Assembly: GCF_004339675.1 (NCBI RefSeq)
Contig: NZ_SLVM01000003.1
Location: 62,001-126,000, forward strand
DNA: 64,000 nt
From: Rhodovulum steppense
Lineage (GTDB): Bacteria > Pseudomonadota > Alphaproteobacteria > Rhodobacterales > Rhodobacteraceae
Direction: 5' to 3'
Shown here in pieces: positions 16,889 through 25,874 of the stretch (position 1 is the first letter of the stretch; every line of letters begins with the position of its first letter). A program made the translations under genes and the position numbers. Below the pieces are notes generated by a model. It did not search any database and was not told where the DNA came from. It saw only the letters and a list, made by a program, of their open reading frames with translations.

Positions 16889-18581
16889 CAATTCCGTCTG
16901 GACCCGGGTCGAGGTCGGCCTGAACGCGCTGGCCGTCGATCCGGTGGGGCTGGGGGGGCTGTGGCTGCGCGCGCGGTCCGGCCCCGTCCGCGACCGCGTG
17001 ACCGAGGCGCTGGGGGGCCTTCCCCTGCCGCTGAAACGGCTGCATCCGTCCATCGGCGACGACCAGCTTTTCGGCAGCATCGACCTGACCGCCACGCTGT
17101 CCTCGGGCAAGCTGGTGGAACGGGCGGGCATCCTGGCCCAGCCCGCCGTTCTGGTCCTGCCGATGGCAGAACGCACCCAGCCGGGCCTGGCCGCACGGCT
17201 GGCGGGCGCGCTGGACCAGGGGACCGGGCATTGCCTGATCGCGCTGGACGAGGGCGCCGAGCCCGGCGAGACCCTGCCCGAGGCGCTGACCGACCGGCTG
17301 GCGCTGCATGTCGATCTGGACGCCCTGCCCTGGGGCGAGACCGACCGGATCGTGCTGGACCAGGCCGCACTGGCCGAGGCGCGCGACCGGCTGCCCGGTA
17401 TCCGCGCCTCGGGCAAGGTGCTCGAAGACCTGACGCTGCTGGCCGTCCGGCTGGGCGTTCACAGCCTGCGCGCGCCGATGCTGACGCTGCGCACCGCGCG
17501 CGCCCTGGCCGCCATCGCGGGTAGTGACGAGGTGGGCGTGGACGACCTGAAAGCGGCGGTGGAACTGGTGCTGGCGCCCCGGGCGACCCAGTTTCCCGAG
17601 GCCGAAGACGACCAGCCCCCCGAGCAACCGCCCGACCAGCCCCCGCCCGAGCCGGAACCCGAAAAGGGCGAGCAAGACGAGGGCGAGGGCCAGTCGCTGG
17701 ACGATCTGCCCTTGCAGGACATCCTGCTGGAGGCCGCCAGGGCCACCCTGCCCGCCGACCTGCTGGCCATGCTGGCGGCGAAACGGGCCAACCGGGGCGG
17801 CGGCGGCAATTCCGGCGCGGGAGCCAAGCGCAAGGGCAACCGACGCGGACGGCCGATCCCCTCGCGGCGCGGGCGGCTGGAAACCGGCGCGCGGCTGGAC
17901 GTGATCTCGACCCTGCGCGCGGCCGCGCCGTGGCAGACCATCCGCAAGCAGGAAAGCCGGTTCGAGCGGTCGCTGCACATCCGGTCCGACGATTTCCGCA
18001 TCAAGCGGTTCGAGGAGAAATCCGACCGTCTGCTGATCTTCGTGGTGGACGCCTCGGGCTCGGCGGCGATGACCCGGCTGGCCGAGGCCAAGGGCGCGGT
18101 CGAACTCTTGCTGGCCGAAGCCTATGCGCGGCGCGACCATGTCGCGCTGGTGGCTTTCCGGGGCGAGGGGGCGGAACTGCTGCTGCCGCCCACGCGATCG
18201 CTGGTGCAGACCAAGCGGCGGCTGGCGGCCCTGCCCGGCGGGGGCGGCACGCCGCTGGCCGCGGGGCTGAAGGTGGCGCTGGAGGTCGCGATCCAGTCCA
18301 AGGGGCGCGGCATGACGCCCACCGTGGCGCTGCTGACCGACGGGCGGGCCAATATCGCGCTGGACGGGTCGGCCAACCGGACGCTGGCAGGCGAGGATGC
18401 CGAGCGCATGGCCACCGCGATCCGGTTGCAGGGCTTCCCCTCGATGGTGATCGACATGGGCCAGCGGCCCGAACGCTCGCTCAAGGCGCTGGCCGACACG
18501 CTGGGCGCCCCCTACATTCCGTTGCCAAGGGCCGATGCGAACCGGCTGTCCTCTGCCGTGTCGGCCGCCCTCGACGCCTAG
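16875..18581 (+). CDS. bchD: Magnesium chelatase subunit D
   Basis: 568 residues. N-terminal AAA-like domain without an intact P-loop (usual for BchD), a Pro/Glu-rich linker near residues 240-275, and a C-terminal von Willebrand A (integrin I) domain with the MIDAS motif DASGS at 392-396. Starts with GTG (SLPDNSVW) inside the end of bchI; upstream in-frame sequence is bchI read in another frame and is not family-like. Bridges BchI hexamers to BchH. Confidence 0.96.
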   Translation: MSLPDNSVWTRVEVGLNALAVDPVGLGGLWLRARSGPVRDRVTEALGGLPLPLKRLHPSIGDDQLFGSIDLTATLSSGKLVERAGILAQPAVLVLPMAERTQPGLAARLAGALDQGTGHCLIALDEGAEPGETLPEALTDRLALHVDLDALPWGETDRIVLDQAALAEARDRLPGIRASGKVLEDLTLLAVRLGVHSLRAPMLTLRTARALAAIAGSDEVGVDDLKAAVELVLAPRATQFPEAEDDQPPEQPPDQPPPEPEPEKGEQDEGEGQSLDDLPLQDILLEAARATLPADLLAMLAAKRANRGGGGNSGAGAKRKGNRRGRPIPSRRGRLETGARLDVISTLRAAAPWQTIRKQESRFERSLHIRSDDFRIKRFEEKSDRLLIFVVDASGSAAMTRLAEAKGAVELLLAEAYARRDHVALVAFRGEGAELLLPPTRSLVQTKRRLAALPGGGGTPLAAGLKVALEVAIQSKGRGMTPTVALLTDGRANIALDGSANRTLAGEDAERMATAIRLQGFPSMVIDMGQRPERSLKALADTLGAPYIPLPRADANRLSSAVSAALDA

Positions 18582-18590
18582 AGGTGCCCT

Positions 18591-19457
18591 ATGGACTGGA
18601 CCCGGGACGGAAGCGACTGGCCGAACCGGGAGCATTCCCGCTTCGTCCGCCACCGCCCGCATTACTGGCATATCCAGGAGGCTGGCGTGGGGCCGGTCGT
18701 GCTGCTGCTGCATGGCACGGGCGGGGCCAGCCATAGCTGGCGCGACGTCTTCCCGATCCTCGCGCGGCATTACCATGTCGTCGCGCTGGACCTGCCCGGG
18801 CAGGGCTTTACCCGGATGGGCGCACGGCAGCGCTGCGGACTCGATTCTATGAGCCAGGACATCGCGGCGCTTCTGGATGGCGAGGGGCTGTTGCCGGACG
18901 CGATCGTGGGCCATTCGGCGGGGGCGGCGCTGGCGCTGCGGCTGGTGCGCGACCTGAAGCGCCCGCCCAAGGCCATCGTCGGGATCAATGCCGCGGTAGA
19001 GAATTTCAAGGGCATGGCCGGATGGCTGTTTCCGATGATGGCGCGGATGATGGCGCTCAACCCGTTCTCGGCCTCGGAGATCTCGCGCTGGCTGGGGAAC
19101 GCCACGGGCGTCGAATACATGATCGCCGGGATCGGCAGCCATATCTCGCCCGAAGGGCTGGCGCTTTACCGGCGGCTGGTGGCCGACCGCAACCACACCG
19201 ACGCGACGCTGGCCATGGTGGCGCAGTGGACGCTGGACGGTCTTTGGCACGATCTGCCGGGGATCGAGGTTCCGACGCTGCTGCTGGTTGGCGAGACCGA
19301 CCGCGCCGTACCGCCCGCATCCTCGGCCCGAGCCGCCGCGCGACTGCCGCGGACCGAGATCGTCCGGATGCCCGGGCTGGGCCACCTCGCCCACGAGGAG
19401 GCCCCCGAAGACGTCACCGCGCTGATTTCAGCCTTTCTGACGGCGCATCTCGGATGA
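18591..19457 (+). CDS. bchO: BchO alpha/beta hydrolase, magnesium chelatase accessory protein
   Basis: 288 residues. Alpha/beta-hydrolase fold: oxyanion HGTGGASHSW (41-50), nucleophile elbow GHSAGA with Ser109, acid near GETDRAVPP and base His in GLGHLAHEEAP. Its substrate is not firmly known; it always sits after bchI-bchD in Rhodobacter clusters. It is 9 bases after bchD with GAGGTG as ribosome site, hence in the crtA-bchIDO operon. It ends convergent with cycA. Confidence 0.92.
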   Translation: MDWTRDGSDWPNREHSRFVRHRPHYWHIQEAGVGPVVLLLHGTGGASHSWRDVFPILARHYHVVALDLPGQGFTRMGARQRCGLDSMSQDIAALLDGEGLLPDAIVGHSAGAALALRLVRDLKRPPKAIVGINAAVENFKGMAGWLFPMMARMMALNPFSASEISRWLGNATGVEYMIAGIGSHISPEGLALYRRLVADRNHTDATLAMVAQWTLDGLWHDLPGIEVPTLLLVGETDRAVPPASSARAAARLPRTEIVRMPGLGHLAHEEAPEDVTALISAFLTAHLG

Positions 19458-19473
19458 ACAGGCGGAGAGCAAA

Positions 19474-19510
19474 GGAAAGGGCCACCGGGATTGCCCTGGC
19501 GGCCCTTTCA
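19474..19510. terminator. Bidirectional terminator between bchO and cycA
   Basis: Inverted repeat AAAGGGCC/GGCCCTTT (19476-19483 and 19501-19508) with an inner GC-rich extension. T-rich sequence follows on both strands, so it can serve both convergent genes. Confidence 0.7.
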
Positions 19511-19530
19511 CTCTGTCCTTTATTTCCGGC

Positions 19531-19968
19531 TCAGTCGTGCACGCCCATGCTGACGAGATAGGCGTAGATATCCACCGCCTCATCTTCCTTGCGGACCTTG
19601 TGAGTCATCGCGCCGCGCGCGCTGCTATCGCCGAGATATTCGCGCAGATAGCCCGTGGGGTCCAAGGCGTATTTGACGAATTCCTCTTCGGTCCAGACAA
19701 GTCCCTTCTCGCCCGCGGCCAGCAGGGACGCGGAATACTTGAAGTCCTCGACCTCGCCGGCGTGGCGACCGGGCACCTTGTAGAGGTTCGGGCCGACCCG
19801 GGCGTTGCGGCCGGCAAGAGTCTCACCTTCGTCGTTCACGACGACATGGCAGGTGATACACTGGCGGAACGCCTTCTCGCCGGCCTCGGCATTGCCCGAC
19901 GCCTCCTGGGCCAATACCGGGCCCGCGACCAGGGCGGCGGCCGCGACAAGAGCGAACTGGTTCTTCAT
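19531..19968 (-). CDS. cycA: Cytochrome c2 precursor
   Basis: 145 residues including a signal peptide cut near AQ-EAS (residues 20-22). One haem site CITCH (37-41) and an axial Met121 in ARGAMTHKV; the fold segment NARVGPNLYKVPGR is typical of class I c2. It is the soluble periplasmic electron carrier from cytochrome bc1 to the reaction centre and to oxidases. The start at 19968 gives a clean signal peptide; AGGGAGAG lies just upstream. The location between bchO and puhE is unlike the R. sphaeroides arrangement and puts a reaction-centre donor inside the photosynthesis cluster. Confidence 0.96.
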   Translation of the reverse strand: MKNQFALVAAAALVAGPVLAQEASGNAEAGEKAFRQCITCHVVVNDEGETLAGRNARVGPNLYKVPGRHAGEVEDFKYSASLLAAGEKGLVWTEEEFVKYALDPTGYLREYLGDSSARGAMTHKVRKEDEAVDIYAYLVSMGVHD

Positions 19969-20237
19969 TAGTCTCTCCCTAGACTCGAATGGTCGCTGCA
20001 TACCATGGGGTGCGGTTTTTTCAAGGTCAAAGCAAATGCCTGCCAACCCGCGAAGGTCCGGGAAAGACACAGAAGTGAACGGTCTGCCCAAGGATCGACA
20101 CACCATCTCCTTAGATTTGTTCTAATCACCCTCTGGCGAGGCCTTGACACCGGCCTACTGAACCAGAAGGGGCGCATCCGCTCTAGGCTGCGGCATTGTG
20201 TCGCATTTCCATAATTGCCCCAACGACTCGCCCCAAA

Positions 20238-21059
20238 CTAGATCTCCCGAAGATCCTCGCGCCTCCGTTCGGACTTCTCGGACGAGACCTTGCGCGCGGG
20301 CAGCATCCAGCGCCAGAGCTTTTCATCGGGCAGCGGAAGCACCATCAGCCAATGTTCGAGCAGCGCCAGCGCCGTGATCGCGGACAGCAGCGCGAAGCCC
20401 ACGACCTCATGCGGGGCGGACACCGATACCAGCCGCTCGAGCCAGCAATAGACAGCGAAGGTCAGGAACGAGACCGAAAACGGAAAAAGCCAGTTCAGGC
20501 GCGAGATGCGGAAATGGCTGGGCAGATGCGCAAGCGGTGTGGGCAGGAATTCGACATTGATTTTGGGCACGCCGAGAAACAGGTTCAGCTTGGCCGAGAT
20601 GCGCGCGAAGAACAGCACGATGAAGGTCCACAGGCCCACCGTGTTCGGCGAATCGTATGTCGTCACGAGCATCACGAACAGGATCATCACCAGCAGCGTC
20701 TCGTGATACGCGATCGTGCCATAGGCCCGCATGAAGCGTTCCCAGCCGCGCGCCTCTTCGTGGCAATGGGTGGTGTTCGGGCCCGTGATCACCCCGGTCA
20801 GGAAGGCAAGCTCGACCCAGCCCCAGATCGCGAGGGCCGCGAGGAACGCCAGATAGGAGGCGCCCGCCGTTTCCATGTACCGGGTCAACTCGTAGAGCAG
20901 GACCCCGCCCCCAAGAAGGGGCAGGGCCACGATCGTGGCGCGCAGATGCGCCAGGCGTCCGCGATGCTCGGCCCGGCGCACGACCACGAGGATCGCTCCG
21001 GTGGAGAACCACCAGATGAAAAGCGCCGCGAGCGCCGCGAACCAGGCCGACTCGATCAA
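20238..21059 (-). CDS. puhE: Photosynthetic complex assembly protein PuhE
   Basis: 273 residues, about seven hydrophobic segments, matching the PuhE (DUF3623) membrane family involved in reaction-centre/light-harvesting assembly and BChl control. Characteristic pieces are FIWWFSTGAILVVVRR near the N-terminus, FLTGVITGPNTTHC and WHEAR-like polar turns. The start is a TTG overlapping the acsF stop (TTGA), the only start that leaves a family-like N-terminus; longer in-frame starts would run through acsF. It is the last gene of the bchF-to-puhE superoperon. Confidence 0.9.
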   Translation of the reverse strand: MIESAWFAALAALFIWWFSTGAILVVVRRAEHRGRLAHLRATIVALPLLGGGVLLYELTRYMETAGASYLAFLAALAIWGWVELAFLTGVITGPNTTHCHEEARGWERFMRAYGTIAYHETLLVMILFVMLVTTYDSPNTVGLWTFIVLFFARISAKLNLFLGVPKINVEFLPTPLAHLPSHFRISRLNWLFPFSVSFLTFAVYCWLERLVSVSAPHEVVGFALLSAITALALLEHWLMVLPLPDEKLWRWMLPARKVSSEKSERRREDLREI

Positions 21060-22171
21060 TAGACGGGCTCCAGTCTGGTCTTCACGGGGACCTGATGTTT
21101 CTTCGCCGGGATCGTGAAGAGCATGGCAAAGGCCCATGCCGCCCGGGCGCTGCCGACCCATTGCGAGAGCTTGCCGCCCACGCCGCCCGCCTTTTTCGCC
21201 CGGTCGACCTGGACCGAGGCCACCTGAAGGGCCTTGAGCCCCTTCATCCAGCGCGGGTGGTCGATGTCGAGGGTGATCGGGAAGACCTGTTTCGACAGTT
21301 CCGAGGTCTTGCGGAACACCTCCTGTCCGTACCAGTCGGTATCGACGTCAAGCGCCTTGTGGAAGGCCGGGCGCTGGTGGTCGCGGACATACATCGTGGC
21401 ATAGACCGCGGTCAGGAAGAACTTGATCCACCAGACATTGATGCCCGAGGTCAGTTTCGGATCGGTCTTCATCAGCAGGGCGAAGGCCTCGCCATGGCGG
21501 AACTCGTCATTGCACCACTCGCGGAACCACTTGAAGATCGGGTGGAACCGCTTGTCGGGATGTGCCTCGAGATGGCGGTAGATCGTGATGTAACGGGCGT
21601 AGCCGATCTTTTCGCTCAGGTAGGTGGCGTAGTAGATGAACTTGGGGCGGAAATGGGTGTATTTCTTCTTCTGCGTGAGAAAGCCCAGGTTCACCGCGAT
21701 CCCCGCCTCGCGCAGCGCGTCGTTGATGAAGCCCGCATGCCGCGCCTCGTCGCGCGCCATCAGCTGGAACAGCTCGGTGATGTCCTGGTTCTTGCCGCGC
21801 CGCTTCATCTCCTTGTAGAGCACGCAGCCCGAGAACTCGGCCGTGCAGGAGGAGATCAGGAAGTCGATGAATTCCTTGCGCAATTCGGGGTCCATGCCGT
21901 CCCAGTCGACATGGTCCCAGTTCTCGTCCTTCTTGAAGTGGCCCTTGTTCGGGTCGGCCTTCATTTCCTCAATGAGCTGGTCCCAGTCCTTGCGGACGGG
22001 GGTGACGTCGATCGCGTCAAGCTCGTCGAAATCGGTGGTGTAGAAGCGCGGGGTCAGCAGGGTGTCCTGCATGGCGACCGCGGTTGCGCTTTCGGAGTCG
22101 AGGACGGCCTGGGCCTCCTGGATGGCAAGGCCCTCTTCGACGGTAGCGGCATCGGCGGTATGAACGTTCAC
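21056..22171 (-). CDS. acsF: Aerobic Mg-protoporphyrin IX monomethyl ester oxidative cyclase
   Basis: 371 residues. Di-iron monooxygenase that forms the isocyclic ring E using oxygen. Diiron ligands visible: Glu112 (AEFSGC), E142 and H145 in DEARH, E223 and H226 in NDEFRH. The start is GTG overlapping the bciE stop (GTGA). The oxygen-independent cyclase gene bchE is not in this window, so within the cluster ring E is made by the aerobic route. Confidence 0.96.
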   Translation of the reverse strand: MNVHTADAATVEEGLAIQEAQAVLDSESATAVAMQDTLLTPRFYTTDFDELDAIDVTPVRKDWDQLIEEMKADPNKGHFKKDENWDHVDWDGMDPELRKEFIDFLISSCTAEFSGCVLYKEMKRRGKNQDITELFQLMARDEARHAGFINDALREAGIAVNLGFLTQKKKYTHFRPKFIYYATYLSEKIGYARYITIYRHLEAHPDKRFHPIFKWFREWCNDEFRHGEAFALLMKTDPKLTSGINVWWIKFFLTAVYATMYVRDHQRPAFHKALDVDTDWYGQEVFRKTSELSKQVFPITLDIDHPRWMKGLKALQVASVQVDRAKKAGGVGGKLSQWVGSARAAWAFAMLFTIPAKKHQVPVKTRLEPVY

Positions 22172-22464
22172 AGCGTGGCCTCCTCGGAAAAGGAGAACTC
22201 GCAGAGTTCCATGACTTCCAGATCGCCGGTCAGCCGCGTCCACAGACGCTCGACGGCCGAGGCGCGGGTGATGGTGGCCACGCGATCCTCTGTCACGACC
22301 TCGCCATAGGGGGCCATGATCTCGGGGCCGTGCACGAGAACCTCGTCGCCCGGGTGGACGACGGCCCCGTTGTTGAACCGCACATGAGCGTGGAGGCTCT
22401 CGAACTTGTGGGAAACCTCAACCGTGCAGGGTGCGGTCTCCTTCTCTCGTGTAAAAAGTCCCAT
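22168..22464 (-). CDS. bciE: Oxygen-dependent cyclase accessory subunit BciE
   Basis: 98-residue soluble protein immediately upstream of acsF. Sequence such as MGLFTREKETAPCTVEV, VRFNNGAVVHPGDEVLVHG and GEVVTEDRVATITRASA matches the small protein found next to acsF in Rhodobacter sphaeroides and shown there to be required for the AcsF cyclase. The start at 22464 has AGGAA right before the ATG; a start 42 bases upstream is less likely. It overlaps acsF by 4 bases. Confidence 0.85.
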   Translation of the reverse strand: MGLFTREKETAPCTVEVSHKFESLHAHVRFNNGAVVHPGDEVLVHGPEIMAPYGEVVTEDRVATITRASAVERLWTRLTGDLEVMELCEFSFSEEATL

Positions 22465-22486
22465 TTCCTGGTTCCCTGTTTTTTGT

Positions 22487-22513
22487 GGGAGGACCCATGT
22501 TCCCAATCCTCCC
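22487..22513 (-). other. Intercistronic hairpin between puhC and bciE
   Basis: Perfect 7-bp inverted repeat GGGAGGA/TCCTCCC (22487-22493 and 22507-22513). On the transcribed strand it is followed by ACAAAAAAC rather than U-residues, so it is not an intrinsic terminator; a stability or processing hairpin in the superoperon mRNA is a plausible role. Confidence 0.45.
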
Positions 22514-22515
22514 GG

Positions 22516-22986
22516 TCAATCCAGCAGCCGCGCGAAAGCTGCCGCGTTATCGGCACCGAAGCCGATCAGTTCCGCACGCCAACCGGTCAGGTCGTCGTAC
22601 AGAGAGAGCCGCCCGCTTTCAAAGCGAACGAGCCTTACGGGCGCATCAAGGGGGGCGTCGATCTTGCCCCGCTCGTGTCTCAGCACCCGCCATACACCGG
22701 AAATGAACCCCCCCTCCAGAGGACCGAATTCCCGTATGATGTTCCCCTCGATGTCATAGACAATGGCCCGGCCGGAATTGCTGCCTTCGATCACAATCTG
22801 GCGCTCGACCGCGATGGGCGCATCGTGATCCGGCAAAGCCGAAAGGGGCTGGTCCGTCAGCCGCGCCCAAGCAACCACAACAAGGGCGAACAGCACGAGG
22901 CCAAACATTGCCCTGATCAGGATCGGAGGAATTTTCTCCATTCCGTCCTGCTGCCGGGGTTGCTTGTGGGGATCAGTGGCGGCCAT
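22516..22986 (-). CDS. puhC: Photosynthetic complex assembly protein PuhC
   Basis: 156 residues. A short polar N-terminus, one transmembrane helix near residues 24-42 (ILIRAMFGLVLFALVVVAW) and a periplasmic beta-rich domain. This architecture and the position after puhB identify PuhC, needed for reaction-centre/LH1 organisation in Rhodobacter capsulatus. It starts 3 bases after the puhB stop. Confidence 0.9.
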   Translation of the reverse strand: MAATDPHKQPRQQDGMEKIPPILIRAMFGLVLFALVVVAWARLTDQPLSALPDHDAPIAVERQIVIEGSNSGRAIVYDIEGNIIREFGPLEGGFISGVWRVLRHERGKIDAPLDAPVRLVRFESGRLSLYDDLTGWRAELIGFGADNAAAFARLLD

Positions 22987-22989
22987 CTT

Positions 22990-23622
22990 TTACTCCGCTG
23001 CCAGCGCGTCCTCGTCGGGAACGCGCGCGAGCCTAGGTTCGGAAACCCGCGTTTCCGCGGCTTCGGCGATCAGCCTTGCGACCTTCGCCGCGTCAGGGAT
23101 GCAGCGGAACGCGGGTTCCGTGCGGGCCATCCGCCAAGGACGGACATGTGGCCAGCACAACAGATAGGAAAATTGCGTCGTCCCCATCAGTTCGAAAGCG
23201 ATGGTTCCTACGCCGGATTTCCGCAGGTCGAGATTCGCGTTGCCGATCCAAGTATAGGGCAGGTTCAGCGTCATCGTGAGCGCCGCCCCGATCCGCAGCG
23301 CAACGCGCTTGTTGGTGACAGTGTAGACCGTCGCCTTTGCTTGGACAAAGGCCGTGATCATGAGCAAGGCACAGACCACGCCCCCCAGGATCAGGTAGAA
23401 CGAGGAGGCGACCGCCGCCTGGGCCAGAGACATCGTCTCGGTAGCGACGATCACCCTCCAGAGGAAGAGCACGACGAAATAACCCGCGACCCAATACAGC
23501 GAGAGGCTTTCCCGGGCCAGCACCCACCAATCAGGCGAACCCTGCCAGAGGATTTCCTCCCCCTCGGGCAGGTGCGTGGGCAGGCCCCTGATGGGCTCGA
23601 TGGAAAAATCGTCGTGGGACAT
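22990..23622 (-). CDS. puhB: Photosynthetic complex assembly protein PuhB
   Basis: 210 residues. N-terminal soluble part (GLPTHLPEGEEILWQGSPDW), two or three membrane helices between about 45 and 95, and a bacterial PH-like domain (VYTVTNKRVALRIG onward, near 100-150). PuhB is a reaction-centre assembly factor. It begins 15 bases after puhA. Confidence 0.92.
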   Translation of the reverse strand: MSHDDFSIEPIRGLPTHLPEGEEILWQGSPDWWVLARESLSLYWVAGYFVVLFLWRVIVATETMSLAQAAVASSFYLILGGVVCALLMITAFVQAKATVYTVTNKRVALRIGAALTMTLNLPYTWIGNANLDLRKSGVGTIAFELMGTTQFSYLLCWPHVRPWRMARTEPAFRCIPDAAKVARLIAEAAETRVSEPRLARVPDEDALAAE

Positions 23623-23637
23623 GCGTCATCTCGCTCC

Positions 23638-24417
23638 TTACAGTTGCGACTCCTGACGCGCGGGATCGGCGTAGAGCATACCGCCGCCGTAGTAGGCGCA
23701 GATCTTCTCTTCCTCGAGCTTGGTCACCTTGGTCGACGACTTGATAGTCGGCACGTCGGCAAAGTGCTTGCCATAGATCAGGCGCACGTTCACCTCGGGC
23801 CGGAACCAGCTGATCTTGGACACTTGCATGGGGATCAGCCGACGCCCGCCGCCATGATCGGCGTCCAGTTCGACTTCGAGATAGCGCACAAGCTGCTCGG
23901 GCTCATCGACCCACATGTCGACGATCTTGCCGACCACCTCACCGTCACCGGCGACAACGTTCATGCCACGCGGGTCACGCCCGGCCGACACCTTGAAACC
24001 GGCCAGCGCTGCCATCGGCTGGATCTTGGGATGGCCGCGGCCGTCGAGTTCGGGCTCGTCCTTGCGGGCGCACCACGCGGCCGGCCCCACACCGTCCAGC
24101 ATCGGATCGCCGGTCGGAATCAGCGGATAGCCGTTGTTGGGCGTCCCCTTCTTCAGCGGCAGATCAACGTTGCGCGGGTCGGTCTGCAAGTCGGGAACGG
24201 TCTTGTCGCCCTGGCCATGCGGCAGCTTGTAGGTCTTCTTTTCAGGAACCCAGAACAGGCCTTGGTTGGGTGCGGGTTTGCCCATCTCGTCCTCTAGCGG
24301 GAAGCCCTCGTGCATGTTTGCGCGCTGAAGGTAGAAGATCAGCCCGGCGAAGAAGAGCCAGAACGCCCAGATGGACAGACTGGCAAGATCGAAATTTCCG
24401 AAAAATGCGTTGACCAT
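23638..24417 (-). CDS. puhA: Photosynthetic reaction centre H subunit
   Basis: 259 residues. One N-terminal membrane helix (SIWAFWLFFAGLIFYLQ near 15-31) followed by the cytoplasmic PRC-barrel domain with GYPLIPTGDPMLDGVGP, GEVVGKIVDMWVDEPE and the C-terminal ICAYYGGGMLYADP. The H subunit caps the L/M heterodimer (pufLM, not in this window) and gates proton uptake to QB. It follows lhaA by 17 bases in the superoperon. Confidence 0.98.
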   Translation of the reverse strand: MVNAFFGNFDLASLSIWAFWLFFAGLIFYLQRANMHEGFPLEDEMGKPAPNQGLFWVPEKKTYKLPHGQGDKTVPDLQTDPRNVDLPLKKGTPNNGYPLIPTGDPMLDGVGPAAWCARKDEPELDGRGHPKIQPMAALAGFKVSAGRDPRGMNVVAGDGEVVGKIVDMWVDEPEQLVRYLEVELDADHGGGRRLIPMQVSKISWFRPEVNVRLIYGKHFADVPTIKSSTKVTKLEEEKICAYYGGGMLYADPARQESQL

Positions 24418-24434
24418 GGGTTCGGTCCTCCGGG

Positions 24435-25874
24435 TCAGGTTGGGAAGTCGGCCAGCCCGATCTTGGCCGATGAATCCCTGTTGGGATGGTTGCCGTCCTG
24501 TGGCCGCACCAGCGGCCCCAGAACCATGAGTGTCACGAACAGCAGGACGATCTCAATGTGGTAGACCGCCGCGTATCCGGTGGCCGGGGTTTCGAGCCCC
24601 GCGCCGAACGCGCCCGAAAGCGCAAAGTGATTCACGACATCGCGCAGCGTGCCGCCCGCCGCCACGGCAAGCCCCGCGGCCGTCGCCTGCGCCGCGCCCC
24701 AGGCGCCCAGCGCAAGCCCGCGCCCCGCCTTGGCATCGGCGGGCAGAGACATAGCGGCCGTCAGTGTCGCCACGGCGAAAAGACCGCCGCCGAAACCGAT
24801 CGCGCCCGCGCCCAGGAAGAACAGAGGCACCGAGCCGAGCGGCCCCGACAGGATCACCAGCGTGAAGGCGCCGATCCCCGACAGGATCCCGGTCGCGCCC
24901 ATGCGGTAGAGGTTCATGCCCTGGCTGAGCCAGCGCGCGGCCAACCCGAAGCCCAGAAGCGCCCCCGCCGCCCAGGTGCCGGTCAGAAGCGTGGTCGTGC
25001 CGACCGGCAGGCCGAGAACCTGACCGCCATAGGGTTCAAGCAGCACGTCCTGCATGTTGAAGGCCAGCGTGCCCAGGGCCACCACCGCCAGCAACCGGCC
25101 GGCCCGTCCACCGCGCAGGAAATCCGCCCAGGCATCGCCGAAGCTGGGCGGGCGGGTGGACCGCTCTTCCCTGCTCATGGGGTTCATCGGCTCCTGTTTC
25201 CAGAGCGCGATGAGGTTCAGAACGACGGTTGCAACGGCGGCACCCTGCACGACCCGGATCAGGGTCAACTGGCTGAAATCCCGAAGCAACCAGCCGATCA
25301 CCACGGCCGACACGCCCATGCCCACGAGGAACATGACGTAGAGCAGCGCCACCACCCGCGGGCGGGTCTCGTCGGTGGCCCGGTCGGACGCCAGCGCAAG
25401 GCCCACGGTCTGGGTCATGTGGATGCCAAGCCCGGTCATCAGGAAGGCAATGCCCGCCAGAACCTCGCCCGCCCAGGCCGGTCCCAGCGTCTGGTCCCCC
25501 GACAGCACGATCAGCGCGAAGGGCATGATCGCCAGCCCGCCCATCTGCCAGAGCGTGCCGAACCACATGTAGGGAATGCGTTTCCAGCCGATGGCCGAGC
25601 GGTAATTATCCGACTTGAAGCCCAGCAGCGCCCGGAACGGCGCCGTCATGACCGGCAGCGCGATCATGATCGCGACCATCGTGGCCGGGATCGACAGCTC
25701 GACGATCATCACCCGGTTCAGCGTGCCCAGCAGCATGACCGTGGCCATGCCGACCGAGACCTGGAACAGCGACAGCCGCAGGATCTGGCGCAGCGGGAAA
25801 TCGTCGGACACCGCGTCCGCGAAGGGCAGGTAGCGCAGGCTCAGCTGAGCCATTCTGCGGGCGCCGATGATCAA
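24435..25874 (-). CDS. lhaA: LhaA, light-harvesting 1 assembly protein (BCD family MFS)
   Basis: 479 residues with about twelve hydrophobic segments. PucC/LhaA family markers include NRVMIVELSIPATMV, PFRALLGFKSD, RIPYMWFGTLWQMGG and FNMQDVLLEPYGGQVLGL. LhaA is needed for LH1 assembly and may deliver bacteriochlorophyll. Start ATG overlaps the bchM stop by 4 bases (ATGA). A second paralogue, here called bchP2, is encoded at 37899. Confidence 0.95.
   Translation of the reverse strand: MIIGARRMAQLSLRYLPFADAVSDDFPLRQILRLSLFQVSVGMATVMLLGTLNRVMIVELSIPATMVAIMIALPVMTAPFRALLGFKSDNYRSAIGWKRIPYMWFGTLWQMGGLAIMPFALIVLSGDQTLGPAWAGEVLAGIAFLMTGLGIHMTQTVGLALASDRATDETRPRVVALLYVMFLVGMGVSAVVIGWLLRDFSQLTLIRVVQGAAVATVVLNLIALWKQEPMNPMSREERSTRPPSFGDAWADFLRGGRAGRLLAVVALGTLAFNMQDVLLEPYGGQVLGLPVGTTTLLTGTWAAGALLGFGLAARWLSQGMNLYRMGATGILSGIGAFTLVILSGPLGSVPLFFLGAGAIGFGGGLFAVATLTAAMSLPADAKAGRGLALGAWGAAQATAAGLAVAAGGTLRDVVNHFALSGAFGAGLETPATGYAAVYHIEIVLLFVTLMVLGPLVRPQDGNHPNRDSSAKIGLADFPT

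Noticed and set aside
16836-19394. Open frame of about 850 codons on the - strand opposite bchD and bchO
   Set aside because: Antisense shadow of two recognised genes; composition rich in Arg, His and Gln with no domain seen.
19969-20237. FNR-type or PpsR site upstream of cycA
   Set aside because: TTGACA and TGT occur, but no paired half-site at the right spacing was found.
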